Shown here: positions 14,241 through 23,197 of the stretch, piece by piece
Layout of the letters: each line of letters begins with the position of its first letter
How positions within the stretch are numbered: position 1 is the stretch's first letter
NCBI GenBank assembly: GCA_016788565.1
Contig: JAEUSP010000001.1
Location: forward strand, 1 to 38,207
Direction: 5' to 3'
DNA from: Chlorobiota bacterium
GTDB lineage: Bacteria; Bacteroidota; Ignavibacteria; OLB7
DNA length: 38,207 nucleotides
The notes under the pieces: generated by a model
Databases searched by the model: none
What the model was told of the DNA's origin: nothing
What the model saw: only the letters and a program-made list of their open reading frames with translations
Translations under genes and position numbers: made by a program

Positions 14241-15547
14241 AAAATCTTGCGAAATTAGCATCTATCTGCTGTTGCTTTATGCTATGGCTATGTAGAAATC
14301 AGTCAACCTTTGCGCAAGATTGGAGTACAGTGTTCAAGAACGATTCGGAGACCTTCCGTCGAATTATCTGGTGTAATGATTCTGTTGCAATGGCGATTGG
14401 GAAACAAGGGACTGTTGCAAGAACTACTGACGCGGGGTTGAGTTGGACTACCAAGGATCAGCTTGATCCGGGGTTAAATATCGAATTAGCTGATGGGTGG
14501 TTTATTTCTCCTGACACAGCGTTCGTCACAGGCAACACTCGAATTTTCAAAACAACTGATGGAGGAGAATCTTACCAGAACAAGCTCCACCCGAACATTG
14601 ATTATGAAGGAAAAATAGGCTTACGCCTGACTATTGGTTTTGCAAGCCCATCAATTGGGATATGTGGAGGTAATTATGAGACTATGAATTTTAGATTCTA
14701 TCCTTCATTTTTTCGGACAACCAATGCTGGTGAAACTTGGGAAATTTGCGAAGGAGTTCCTGAAAAATTGATTGCAAGAGTTCAGATGTTTGATTCTGCA
14801 AAAGCAATTGCAATTGGCATTGATCAAAGTAGGATTCCGCCAGTATCCACCTTTTACCGCACATCAGATTTTGGCACAACGTGGGTAGGTGGAAAAGATA
14901 TTGAAGGAATAATCTCAAATTTTCACTTTGTAGATTCCTTGGTTGGATGGTCCTGCGGGCATGGGTCTGTTGTACGCCGCTCGATAGATGGAGGAGCCTC
15001 ATGGCAAGACTTTGAAACTGGAATATCACCTTGGTATTACGGACTTTGGGCCTATGACTCACTATCAGTTGTGCTCTGTGGAGTTAATGGAGATATAGTG
15101 CGAACACATGATGGAGGTAAAACTTGGAAATTAGAATCATCGTTCTTATCGCGCATTTTCCGCTCCATTCAATTTAATAGCAAAGGCATTGGTTTAGCCG
15201 TTGGAGAAGAGGGGGTGATTGCAAGGTTTGACCCCAACATATCCAATGTTCCGAATGAACAACAATCAACAACCAGTGCTGTAAAACAGTTCGCTGTTGG
15301 GTTGCAAACACCTGATATAAGCATGCTCCGATTTGAGATTACCCAGCCAATGGAGTTATCGCTAACGCTCTATAATTCCCATGGTGAAATTGTGCAATCC
15401 CAGCCTGCACGACCTTATGAACAGGGTATCCATTCTGTTCGCTTGGAAACAGTAGGATTGCCCTCAGGCGCATATTTCTGTTTTGGGCGTTGGGGAGCAG
15501 AACAGTATGTGAAACCTTCCAACTGCATGTTTATTGTGAATGATTAA
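14237..15547 (+). CDS. Secreted YCF48/BNR-repeat protein with T9SS-type C-terminal domain (paralogue)
   Basis: A 436-residue paralogue of the preceding protein. A signal peptide (LAKLASICCCFMLWLC...STFAQ, cleavage about residue 27) precedes roughly six YCF48 repeats (ARTTDAGLSW, FKTTDGGESY, FRTTNAGETW, YRTSDFGTTW, RRSIDGGASW, RTHDGGKTW). The C-terminus has the sorting-domain pattern MELSLTLYNSHGEIVQ, then QGIHSVRLETVGLPSGAYFC. The propeller of YCF48 proteins often binds protein partners or sugars; enzyme activity is not expected since sialidase catalytic residues are not evident. It starts inside the previous stop codon (ATGA, 14237-14240) and ends 31 bp before direct repeat D. Two adjacent paralogues suggest a local duplication followed by strong divergence. 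Confidence 0.82.
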   Translation: MKNLAKLASICCCFMLWLCRNQSTFAQDWSTVFKNDSETFRRIIWCNDSVAMAIGKQGTVARTTDAGLSWTTKDQLDPGLNIELADGWFISPDTAFVTGNTRIFKTTDGGESYQNKLHPNIDYEGKIGLRLTIGFASPSIGICGGNYETMNFRFYPSFFRTTNAGETWEICEGVPEKLIARVQMFDSAKAIAIGIDQSRIPPVSTFYRTSDFGTTWVGGKDIEGIISNFHFVDSLVGWSCGHGSVVRRSIDGGASWQDFETGISPWYYGLWAYDSLSVVLCGVNGDIVRTHDGGKTWKLESSFLSRIFRSIQFNSKGIGLAVGEEGVIARFDPNISNVPNEQQSTTSAVKQFAVGLQTPDISMLRFEITQPMELSLTLYNSHGEIVQSQPARPYEQGIHSVRLETVGLPSGAYFCFGRWGAEQYVKPSNCMFIVND

Positions 15548-15577
15548 ATATGCCCACACTCACAAGAAATGGGAAAC

Positions 15578-15689
15578 TTCGCCGTTCACTGGCCGCGCTC
15601 ATACTTCGACGGGGCTCAGCACGAGCGGGGGTGAGGTTCGCAGGTATCCCGTTCTTGCTTCTATTTCCTCCCTCCTATTTCCTACTTCC
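15578..15689 (+). repeat. Dispersed hairpin repeat, long copy D
   Basis: Matches copy C (10054-10165) in the same orientation: TTCGCCGTTCACTGGCCGCG, the core ATACTTCGACGGGGCTCAGC, and TTGCTTCTATTTCCTCCCTC. Copies C and D thus frame the sigma-factor block as direct repeats. Confidence 0.85.
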
Positions 15690-15767
15690 TACTTCCTACT
15701 TCCTACTCTTCTATTCGACATTCGACATTCGACATTCGGCATTCGCCATTCGCCATTCGCCATTCCC
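15679..15767. repeat. Two adjacent 7-bp tandem arrays
   Basis: Four copies of TTCCTAC (15679-15706), then eight head-to-tail 7-mers of the form ATTCG(A/G/C)C (15713-15767, last copy ATTCCCC touching the porU stop codon). They fill the gap between the convergent sigma-block genes and porU. Confidence 0.85.
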
Positions 15768-18700
15768 CTACCTCATCACCACCAACTTTTCAATAATCTC
15801 CTCGGTTGCGGTTCCGTCGCCGATTCGGATGCGGTAGTAATAGACCCCGTTGGCAAGGCGGTCGCCGTCGGCATCGAAGCCGTCCCACTCCACTTTGTTG
15901 AACCCGGTTTTCAGCGTGGCCGGGTCAATCGGGATTGTCCTGATTTTCCGCCCGCTGACGGTGAAAACTCCAATCTCCCCCTCGGTCGGTTGGTTCTCTC
16001 CCCCCACCATAAAGGTGAACGTTGTTTTGTTGGCAAAGGGGTTCGGCACGTTGGCAACCTGCCGCACGGTCAGGTTTTGCTCAACATAAAAAATGATGAT
16101 GTCGCTCTCCTGCTTGTTCCCGGTGGCATCGCTTAACACCACTTTCATGGAGTGCTCCCCCGGCGCAAGTTTGCTTTGTGGAATGTAGAACAGACTTGCA
16201 CGGTGGTTGTCGCCGGTTTTGGCGAAAGTCTCCCAGCGCGCCCCGGTTTTTCGGGCATCAATTTTATCAATGTCAAGGTAGATCACCACCGATGTCACGC
16301 TATCTAATTTCAAGATGGAGTTATCGAACAGCCGCACCTCGAACTCTGGAATTGGCCGCACAATGTCGCCCTCTATCAAGCGGTTCCGGTCGGCGTAGAT
16401 GGTTAGTTCGGGCTGTGTGGAGTCAATCCCGATGCGGAGGCTGGCGCGTCCCAGATTGTTCTGCGGATATGGCTCGGCGGGGAAATCGCTGGGGTTGGCA
16501 ACGGCTGTGAACTGCTGCGCATTTTTCAGTTTGTCGGTGGCAATCCGCAGCCCGGTGACGGCGGAATCCAACGGAGCCAGCACGCTAATCCAGATGGAGT
16601 CTTCAAGGCTAACCCCGCTTTCCAACTGCCGCCACAACACCACAGGGAAATTGCTGGCTGGATACTTCCGCGACAAATTCACCACGCTTCCGTTGGCAAC
16701 CGCTGGGAATCCTTGCAACACGGAATCGGGGGCCAGATGGAAGGTGGATGGAGTAATCGCTAACTCCGGCGAGGGATCGAACGCAAAGGAAATGGAGCGC
16801 AACCGCTGCGCGCTATCCTGGCCGAAGTTGGCTGCGGCCTCCAACCGTGGGTAGCTCTGGACGTTGATTCCGGAAAGGTCAATGGTTGCTTGCTGGGAAC
16901 GGATCAGCGTGTCGCGGCGGCCATCACGGCGCAGGCCGTAGATGGTGGTTTGCACCGGCGGCCCTGCCACATCCACCCTTGCGGATTTCCACGCCGTTGC
17001 CGGCCCAACTGTTGGGAAGGCCGCGCTTCCGCGTGGGACTAGCACCAGTGTGTCGAGCAACGTCAGCCGGTACGGAGGTTTCACCCCCGCTTTCCGCAGC
17101 GAGTCGGTGTTGCTCCAGATTTCCCGCACGCGGCTTGCGGGGATACCTTTTCCACCAATCATCGCAAACGATTCTTCGTTCAAAAAACGCCCGGCCACGC
17201 GGCTTCCCAATAACGTCAGTGCCTCGCGAAGGAAATCGCTGTGGCCCTGATCTAGGGCTTTGTCGTACTGCTGGTGGCTGAAGGCAACCAGCACCAAATC
17301 CCCAGCAAGCACTGTGTCGCGGACGAAGTCGCGGAAGCTGCGGAACGTCTCGCGGCTGGCGTTGAAATCATACACCCGCTTGGCTTTGGGCAGAATATCA
17401 TTGGGGGGAAGCACCAAAACATGGACACCATCCAACGGCAACGGCGCGTAGTCAATTCCGGGGTTTTCGCCAATTCGCATCTCCACAACTTTGGTATCGG
17501 GAACGCGGGTGTTTTCATCAATGAAACTTTGCCCAACAGAGTAGAGCTTGATAGGAACCGGAAGGAGCGCGGGGCCAATGCCACGTTCGTCGGCGGTTAG
17601 CTCGGCAATCTGTGATTCTTGCAGTTGGTTCTTCCCGCGAATGATGTATTCATCTGGGCCATCGGGCTGCACCGTGAACGACTCAATCAGCGGGAAAAGC
17701 GCGGCCGCGGCTGTGTCGCCGGTTGATGAGTAGGCGCGCCACCAGTAGGTGCTTCCCCCACGGTGGCTTTGCGGGATGCTGAAGCTCCATGTTGTTGTTA
17801 GCTCCTGCAACTGCATTGTTCCAAGCTGGCTGTTGGTGAATGGAGTTTGGAACAGCGGCGTGGTGTCCACGGCAATGATTGCGCCGGGGCCGCTGGCTGG
17901 GTTCAGCAGCCGGATCACCACGCTATCGTGGCTGGAAACCCGACCGTACGGGAGCGGCTCGAGCGGCAGCGGCTGGCTTCCGCGAATCCGCAGGCGAAGG
18001 GTCAGCACGTTGTCGTCGCGGTAGGATTCGGCGAATTTCTGTTCGGGGTCAATCTCAATCCTGATGGTGTACTCCCCCGGCTTCCCGCTGATTGGCAGCG
18101 TCAGGATTGCATCGGTGAAGTAGCAGATTCCATCCAACACAAGCGTGACGCGCTGCTCACTTCCCAAACGATCCACAATGGTGGCAACCACCGTCACCGC
18201 CGAATCAGGCTTTCCGGTTGGTTGGATCGGCAGGCCGAAATCCCACAAACGCACCCGCACCTTCACGGCAGTGTCGCCAATCGTTGGTGTTTGGTCGTTC
18301 AGGTTAGTGAGCGTCACGGTGTTGTTTTGCTCACGGACGGCAAGTTCCGGCGTGTTGCGTGCGGCAAGCTGCATGGCGGGGTCGCCAAGCAAGCAGTACA
18401 TCAGCAAGTGGTTGCGGGCGGGGACGTTGGCGAAATACCAGAAGTCGGTGACATCGCCAACAAAGCTGGTGAACATATCCCACTTTGTCTGGGTGAACAC
18501 TTGGCCAAGCGTTCGCTGATGCTGGGAAGTGATGTGGGAGACAAATCCTTGTTTCAGCAGCTCATCAACGTTGGTGTAGCTGAAACTGGTCCCGCCAATG
18601 GCGGCCACCGCGCCGGTGTGCGAGGTGACAAACCGCTCGTTCCGGTTCACCAAGCCTGGCTCGGCATAGGCCCCGGTTTGGCAGGAGTAGGTGGTGAGCA

Positions 18701-21700
18701 CGAAGTAGCGATTGCCAACGTTCAAGTCTTCGGGATAGCCGAAGTTGAGGTCGAAAATATCCACCGCGCCGTGGCCGCTGAACGTGACCCACAACGTCCC
18801 CTGGTTGATTTCTGAACGCGCCCAGTCGGCATCCAGATCATCGGGGAACGGCAAGCGATTGTCGGGTGAGGTGCGCACCACCATTCCAGTATCGCCGCAA
18901 AATTCCGGGGCAAGGGCGTAGGTGGTGGCAATCTGCTCGTGAAGCTCTTTGAAGTGGTCGCGCTGGCCGGGATCGCCGCCGCCAGCCAAGAAAACAAACC
19001 GTTTGTTCCAAGCATCGGGGGGAAGGTTTTCGTACTCGATGACTTTCCGCACCATGTTGTCGGCCTCGGCGGGGGTTCGCACGGGGAAGCGTCCGATGTA
19101 GTAATCGGAGGCCTGGGAAGTATCGCCAATTTTTACCGTCAGCAAGTAATCACTAACCGGGACACCGAGGCTTGGGACGTAATCAATCATCGTGGAGTTA
19201 TCGGCTTTCAGCATCGGGTCCCACGAAGCATCCCCCACCAGCAGAACGTACAGCGGCTTCGGCTGCGCCCACGATTGGCTGGCGTAGTGAAGAAAACGGC
19301 GGATGGCATAGCCCGATTTAATGCCGTCGTTGAATTCATCATACACCGTCTCAACATCCACCACCCGCACGTTCAAACCGCTCCGTTGGCGGCGGTGGTT
19401 GGCAAGCTCCTCGCTGGCTTGGCGGAAGGCTTTGTGGGTGATGATGAGCATATCCGCCTGGTTGGTTTCGGCAACCAACTCATCCTTTGGATGCCAACGG
19501 AGCAGCGGCGTTTTTGGTGAATCAAACAGGAACTCCTCCCCCGCGCCCCCCACCAGTGTGGCGGTTGCTTGCCAGGTCAGCCCGGGGAAGGTGCTGTTTT
19601 CCGGCATTGGAAAGAAGGCGTTGAAACTGATGCCCCGGTTGTTGTCGAAATCGGTTTTCATGAACTCCTGCGCCGAAGCTGGATTCCCTTTGATGGCGGC
19701 AAAGGACCACGCGGTGCTGGTCATGTCGTACCGTTCGATGTTGCGGCTTCCCAGCGATGTGAACAGCGAGCGCAGGTCGTTGGAAAACTCATCGCTGAAC
19801 CCGCCGCCGCTGGCAAACCCAGCAACAACAAAATTTCCATTCTTGGCAGCGTTCAGGAACTCCACCGCACGCTGATACTCCGCACTCGATTTCCCACGGT
19901 CAAGCGTCTGGAACCAAGACCGGCGGAGCACGGCCCCGGTGTTCACATCAATCTCGGCAATGTGCAGCCCCTGTTCCCAGGAAGCTGATCCAACAGCACT
20001 ATCGCCATACTCCGCCCGCCATTGCGGGTTGATCCGCTCGGGGCCTGGATAATGGCGCGAGGTAAACCGGAACAGCACGCCGCGCTGTTGGTTGGTAATT
20101 GCGGCGCGCCCCGTTGCCGAAGCCACCACCGTTGGCGGACTTGTGAACCCACCGACCACCACACGAATCGGCTTCCCCGACTCAGGAATTTTCACCTGGG
20201 TGCTTCCGCCGGATGATGCTGGCAGCCACGCCCCGCTGATCTGGAAGTAGTCAATCTTCACCGAGTTGGGAACGATTCCTGAAGGGCGGAGCGGCTCGAT
20301 ACGCAGCACGTTGCGGCCGTTGAACAGATAGCTGGAGGGGATGGAAAAACGGAAGGTGACATCGCCCGTGTCGTTGGTCAGGACGGTATCGCCAACGGTG
20401 GAGTAGGCGTTCAGCACAAACTTCAGCGGGTGGTCGGTGAAGTTGATTCCGGCAAGGCGGACGCTGAAGGTGACGCGCCCGTCGTGCTGGTAGTTGGGGA
20501 AGCAGGTGAAGGGGAACTCAATCCACCCTCCGTCGCGGATGTAGGTGGCATCGGTCCAGTACCACCGCTCGTTCTGCACACGCTCGTTCACGTGAAGCGT
20601 CAGCTCATCGCTGCCGTTCACGTTCATCCCCCCGAAGTACTCCTTATCCTGCTCGAAATGAAGCGTGGAGTCCACCGATTGAAGTTGCTGGTCGGCATTG
20701 GCGGCGGTGAGGGTTTGGATGCGTGGTTGCTCGGCACCAACACCATCCCAGCGGAGCAGGTAGGCGTTGGTGTCGGTGGTTTCGTCGAAGTAGAAACCTT
20801 CGGGAGATTGGTTGCGGCGTGCGGTGAACTCCACCCGGTCATCGGGATCGAATCGGCCGTTGCCGGCGCGGTCATCCAGAAACATCGGGACGCTTGCCGT
20901 GCGATTCCACAAGCGAAGATCAGTGATGCTTTTGCCGATAACGCCCCCGCCCCCCGCCGCCGCAACCTCCGCGCCGGTGATGGAATACAGCCCCTCGGTT
21001 GGTGTCAGCAACACCATTGCCTCCCCCATTCCGCCGGTAATCGTGACGGCGGCGGCTTGCAGTGCCGCACCCTGGTTGGAAGTTGCGGCGCGCCAGCGTT
21101 TGGCTTGTTGGTAGTTCAGCAGTGTTTGCGCCAGCGTTCGTTCGTAGTCGGGATTTTCGCGGTACTCCACCCCTTGCTTCCCCCCCCCTCCGGTTCTGCG
21201 CCAGGTGATGGTAAACGTCAGGTTTGGCTCAACCAGCAGTCGGTTTCCTTCGGCGGTTAGGGGGCGAAGGATGGCATCCACCATCCGCAGGCCACGCTTC
21301 ACGTACGGCATCCCAAGCTGTGCGCGCTGGGATTCAAGTTTCAGAAATGGGAGCGATGCGGGAAGTAGGAGCGTATCGCATGTGCCAGCCGGGTTGGGAA
21401 GTATCTGCAGATCAACGGCATCGAAGGGAATTGCAACCGAAACACGCACCCCCGGCAATCGGCTGCTATCGCCCGGAAGGATGTTTGCAAGCGCGTTATG
21501 GGCCACCGCCACACCGTTCCCCTGCTTACTGACGATTGCCCGCAGGTTGGCCAGTTGCGCGGTAATTCCTGCATCATCGGCACGCAGCAACCGGAACGCC
21601 CCTTGCGTTGGCTGCGGCTGTTGGGCAACCGTACGATTGCCAACAACCCCAACCAAAAGAAGGAGAACAACGGGAAGAAAACGGGACAGCAGTTGCACCA

Positions 21701-21701
21701 T
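15768..21701 (-). CDS. porU: Type IX secretion system sortase PorU (C25 peptidase family), unusually long
   Basis: A 1977-residue protein. I start it at ATG 21701, where a signal peptide begins (MVQLLSRFLPVVLLLLVGVV, ending near AQQ); the longer frame to 21812 adds 37 residues without signal character. N-terminal beta-rich regions resemble the PorU propeptide and pre-domain. The gingipain-like catalytic centre is in the middle: His977 in VTFSGHGAVD and Cys1007 in TTYSCQTGAY, with YVLLVGDASWDP upstream. Ig-like modules follow, and the C-terminus has a FlgD/CHU-type domain (GEIGVFTVSGRKIRT, VEWDGFDADGDRL, GVYYYRI). PorU removes the C-terminal signal of T9SS cargo and joins it to a cell-surface lipopolysaccharide. 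Porphyromonas PorU is much shorter, so several hundred extra residues here are unexplained. It is the last gene after four polysaccharide genes, 88 bp downstream of the O-antigen ligase-like gene. Confidence 0.9.
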   Translation of the reverse strand: MVQLLSRFLPVVLLLLVGVVGNRTVAQQPQPTQGAFRLLRADDAGITAQLANLRAIVSKQGNGVAVAHNALANILPGDSSRLPGVRVSVAIPFDAVDLQILPNPAGTCDTLLLPASLPFLKLESQRAQLGMPYVKRGLRMVDAILRPLTAEGNRLLVEPNLTFTITWRRTGGGGKQGVEYRENPDYERTLAQTLLNYQQAKRWRAATSNQGAALQAAAVTITGGMGEAMVLLTPTEGLYSITGAEVAAAGGGGVIGKSITDLRLWNRTASVPMFLDDRAGNGRFDPDDRVEFTARRNQSPEGFYFDETTDTNAYLLRWDGVGAEQPRIQTLTAANADQQLQSVDSTLHFEQDKEYFGGMNVNGSDELTLHVNERVQNERWYWTDATYIRDGGWIEFPFTCFPNYQHDGRVTFSVRLAGINFTDHPLKFVLNAYSTVGDTVLTNDTGDVTFRFSIPSSYLFNGRNVLRIEPLRPSGIVPNSVKIDYFQISGAWLPASSGGSTQVKIPESGKPIRVVVGGFTSPPTVVASATGRAAITNQQRGVLFRFTSRHYPGPERINPQWRAEYGDSAVGSASWEQGLHIAEIDVNTGAVLRRSWFQTLDRGKSSAEYQRAVEFLNAAKNGNFVVAGFASGGGFSDEFSNDLRSLFTSLGSRNIERYDMTSTAWSFAAIKGNPASAQEFMKTDFDNNRGISFNAFFPMPENSTFPGLTWQATATLVGGAGEEFLFDSPKTPLLRWHPKDELVAETNQADMLIITHKAFRQASEELANHRRQRSGLNVRVVDVETVYDEFNDGIKSGYAIRRFLHYASQSWAQPKPLYVLLVGDASWDPMLKADNSTMIDYVPSLGVPVSDYLLTVKIGDTSQASDYYIGRFPVRTPAEADNMVRKVIEYENLPPDAWNKRFVFLAGGGDPGQRDHFKELHEQIATTYALAPEFCGDTGMVVRTSPDNRLPFPDDLDADWARSEINQGTLWVTFSGHGAVDIFDLNFGYPEDLNVGNRYFVLTTYSCQTGAYAEPGLVNRNERFVTSHTGAVAAIGGTSFSYTNVDELLKQGFVSHITSQHQRTLGQVFTQTKWDMFTSFVGDVTDFWYFANVPARNHLLMYCLLGDPAMQLAARNTPELAVREQNNTVTLTNLNDQTPTIGDTAVKVRVRLWDFGLPIQPTGKPDSAVTVVATIVDRLGSEQRVTLVLDGICYFTDAILTLPISGKPGEYTIRIEIDPEQKFAESYRDDNVLTLRLRIRGSQPLPLEPLPYGRVSSHDSVVIRLLNPASGPGAIIAVDTTPLFQTPFTNSQLGTMQLQELTTTWSFSIPQSHRGGSTYWWRAYSSTGDTAAAALFPLIESFTVQPDGPDEYIIRGKNQLQESQIAELTADERGIGPALLPVPIKLYSVGQSFIDENTRVPDTKVVEMRIGENPGIDYAPLPLDGVHVLVLPPNDILPKAKRVYDFNASRETFRSFRDFVRDTVLAGDLVLVAFSHQQYDKALDQGHSDFLREALTLLGSRVAGRFLNEESFAMIGGKGIPASRVREIWSNTDSLRKAGVKPPYRLTLLDTLVLVPRGSAAFPTVGPATAWKSARVDVAGPPVQTTIYGLRRDGRRDTLIRSQQATIDLSGINVQSYPRLEAAANFGQDSAQRLRSISFAFDPSPELAITPSTFHLAPDSVLQGFPAVANGSVVNLSRKYPASNFPVVLWRQLESGVSLEDSIWISVLAPLDSAVTGLRIATDKLKNAQQFTAVANPSDFPAEPYPQNNLGRASLRIGIDSTQPELTIYADRNRLIEGDIVRPIPEFEVRLFDNSILKLDSVTSVVIYLDIDKIDARKTGARWETFAKTGDNHRASLFYIPQSKLAPGEHSMKVVLSDATGNKQESDIIIFYVEQNLTVRQVANVPNPFANKTTFTFMVGGENQPTEGEIGVFTVSGRKIRTIPIDPATLKTGFNKVEWDGFDADGDRLANGVYYYRIRIGDGTATEEIIEKLVVMR

Positions 21702-21789
21702 GATTGAAACGCTTGCGACAGTTGAAGTCAGTTGAAGCCACCAGTGGAAATCAGGTCGGCCTGAAGATGGGGTGTTGGCAACACAAAAG

Positions 21790-23181
21790 TCAAGCCCCCA
21801 AAACGGTAGCACCGCTGTTCGGTGCGGCAGCGGAATTTGGGAGCTGCAGATGCTGACCCGACAAATTTTTGCGCGGCTTCCACGCGCCGGGGAGGTAGGA
21901 AGTCATCACCATCACAAAGGGGTAAAACTGCTGAAGCCGTTCGGCAAACACTGGGGTGAACAGGCCGGAAAAGATCAGAATCAGAGTGCTGGAATAAAGC
22001 CACAAGGCAACAAAGCGATGAAACGGGCGGGCCGCAGCGTTGATGGTGCGACGGTGCATGGCAACCATTGCCGCAAGCACCCAAATCCACGCAAGCAAGC
22101 CAACAATTCCGCCGCGAAGCCACACGTACAAGTACGCGTTATGCGGGACTAGCTCGCTGACATTCTCATACTCCAAAATCGTGTAATTCTTGATCTTCTC
22201 CCCAAACGGATACCCATACCACGGATTTTCTACCAACATATTGGCAAGGTTATAGACCTCCAACGCACGATATGCCGCCGACCCTTCCTTCCCCGGCTCG
22301 GCAATACTGGAGAGGCGATCCACAAAACTCCCCAAGCCAATTCCCAAAATCCCGATAAAAAAGAGCAGAGTACTGGCAACAATGGCCCCTTTTGCGGCGC
22401 GGCGTTCGTTGCGGTTCATGGCAATGGCCAACACCACAACAGCAATAATTACTCCAATTAAATAACTGCGGCGAAGGCACATAACAAACATGATTCCAGT
22501 GAACGGAAGCGCGCAGAGTAGGAAGGTGCGTATTCGTCGGTAATAAGGGTCATCCTTCGGTTGTACGGCGTAGGCAACAATGGCCCCCACCACCATCAGC
22601 GCAAGAATCATGGCATCCCCCCATCCAGTAAGCAATCCCCACAACACACCAACGTTCAGGTAAATGGTGGATGCTTCGATGGTTTTATACACCCCGCCAG
22701 CAATAACAATCCATGCCATTAAATAGAGGTCGTCCGGCTCGAAAATCAACAACCACATAAAAAAGCAGAAAATGGTCATCGGGACGGCGAACATCTCCCA
22801 GGAGAAGCGGAACCCTTGTTCAGCAACAAACATTCGGATCATGGGGATCAGCCCACAGAAAATAGCAAGGGCGATCATCGGCCTTGATAACGAGCTTCGA
22901 TAAATGGTCAGGTGGCCACGGACCACTCGGCGAAGAATGCCGAAAATGGGAATTGAAAAAAGGATCACATCCAACAATCCGAACCGCCCGCCAACCCAGG
23001 GATCAAAAATGGAAAGAACAAAAGGGGAAAAATTATCGGGGCGGGTTTCGTAATGAAGAATAAACACCGTCAGCAGCACAACCAATACCCCGCAAGGGTC
23101 GCCAGCATGATACAACCACCGCTGTAGCGGCGGCCACGGCGGCCATTGCGATTGGGAAAATGTGCTCTGTTCGGTTTGCAT
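21790..23181 (-). CDS. O-antigen ligase/polymerase family membrane protein
   Basis: A 463-residue protein with about 11-12 membrane segments. The large periplasmic loop near residues 310-370 contains MLVENPWYGYPFGEK and SELVPHNAYLYVWLRGGIVGLLAW, the typical PF04932 (WaaL/Wzy-like) signature with its conserved HN pair. An earlier arginine-bearing loop (LRRSYLIGVIIAV) also fits. Members either polymerise O-units (Wzy) or ligate polymer to lipid A core (WaaL); sequence reading alone cannot tell which. It lies 16 bp after the GT4 glycosyltransferase and directly before porU. If it makes or attaches the surface polymer to which PorU links cargo, the gene order would make functional sense; this is inference. 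Confidence 0.85.
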   Translation of the reverse strand: MQTEQSTFSQSQWPPWPPLQRWLYHAGDPCGVLVVLLTVFILHYETRPDNFSPFVLSIFDPWVGGRFGLLDVILFSIPIFGILRRVVRGHLTIYRSSLSRPMIALAIFCGLIPMIRMFVAEQGFRFSWEMFAVPMTIFCFFMWLLIFEPDDLYLMAWIVIAGGVYKTIEASTIYLNVGVLWGLLTGWGDAMILALMVVGAIVAYAVQPKDDPYYRRIRTFLLCALPFTGIMFVMCLRRSYLIGVIIAVVVLAIAMNRNERRAAKGAIVASTLLFFIGILGIGLGSFVDRLSSIAEPGKEGSAAYRALEVYNLANMLVENPWYGYPFGEKIKNYTILEYENVSELVPHNAYLYVWLRGGIVGLLAWIWVLAAMVAMHRRTINAAARPFHRFVALWLYSSTLILIFSGLFTPVFAERLQQFYPFVMVMTSYLPGAWKPRKNLSGQHLQLPNSAAAPNSGATVLGA

Positions 23182-23197
23182 AGCGTGTTGTGGGGAT

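Noticed and set aside
13005-15547. Sialidase activity of the two BNR-like proteins
   Set aside because: Repeats are of the YCF48 type (TTDGGxxW) and the catalytic Arg/Asp/Tyr set of sialidases is not evident.
15713-15767. Possible CRISPR-like array
   Set aside because: Units are 7 bp with no spacers; it is a simple tandem repeat and there are no cas genes.
17847-18815. Plus-strand frame of 322 codons
   Set aside because: Antisense to porU, directly over its catalytic region.
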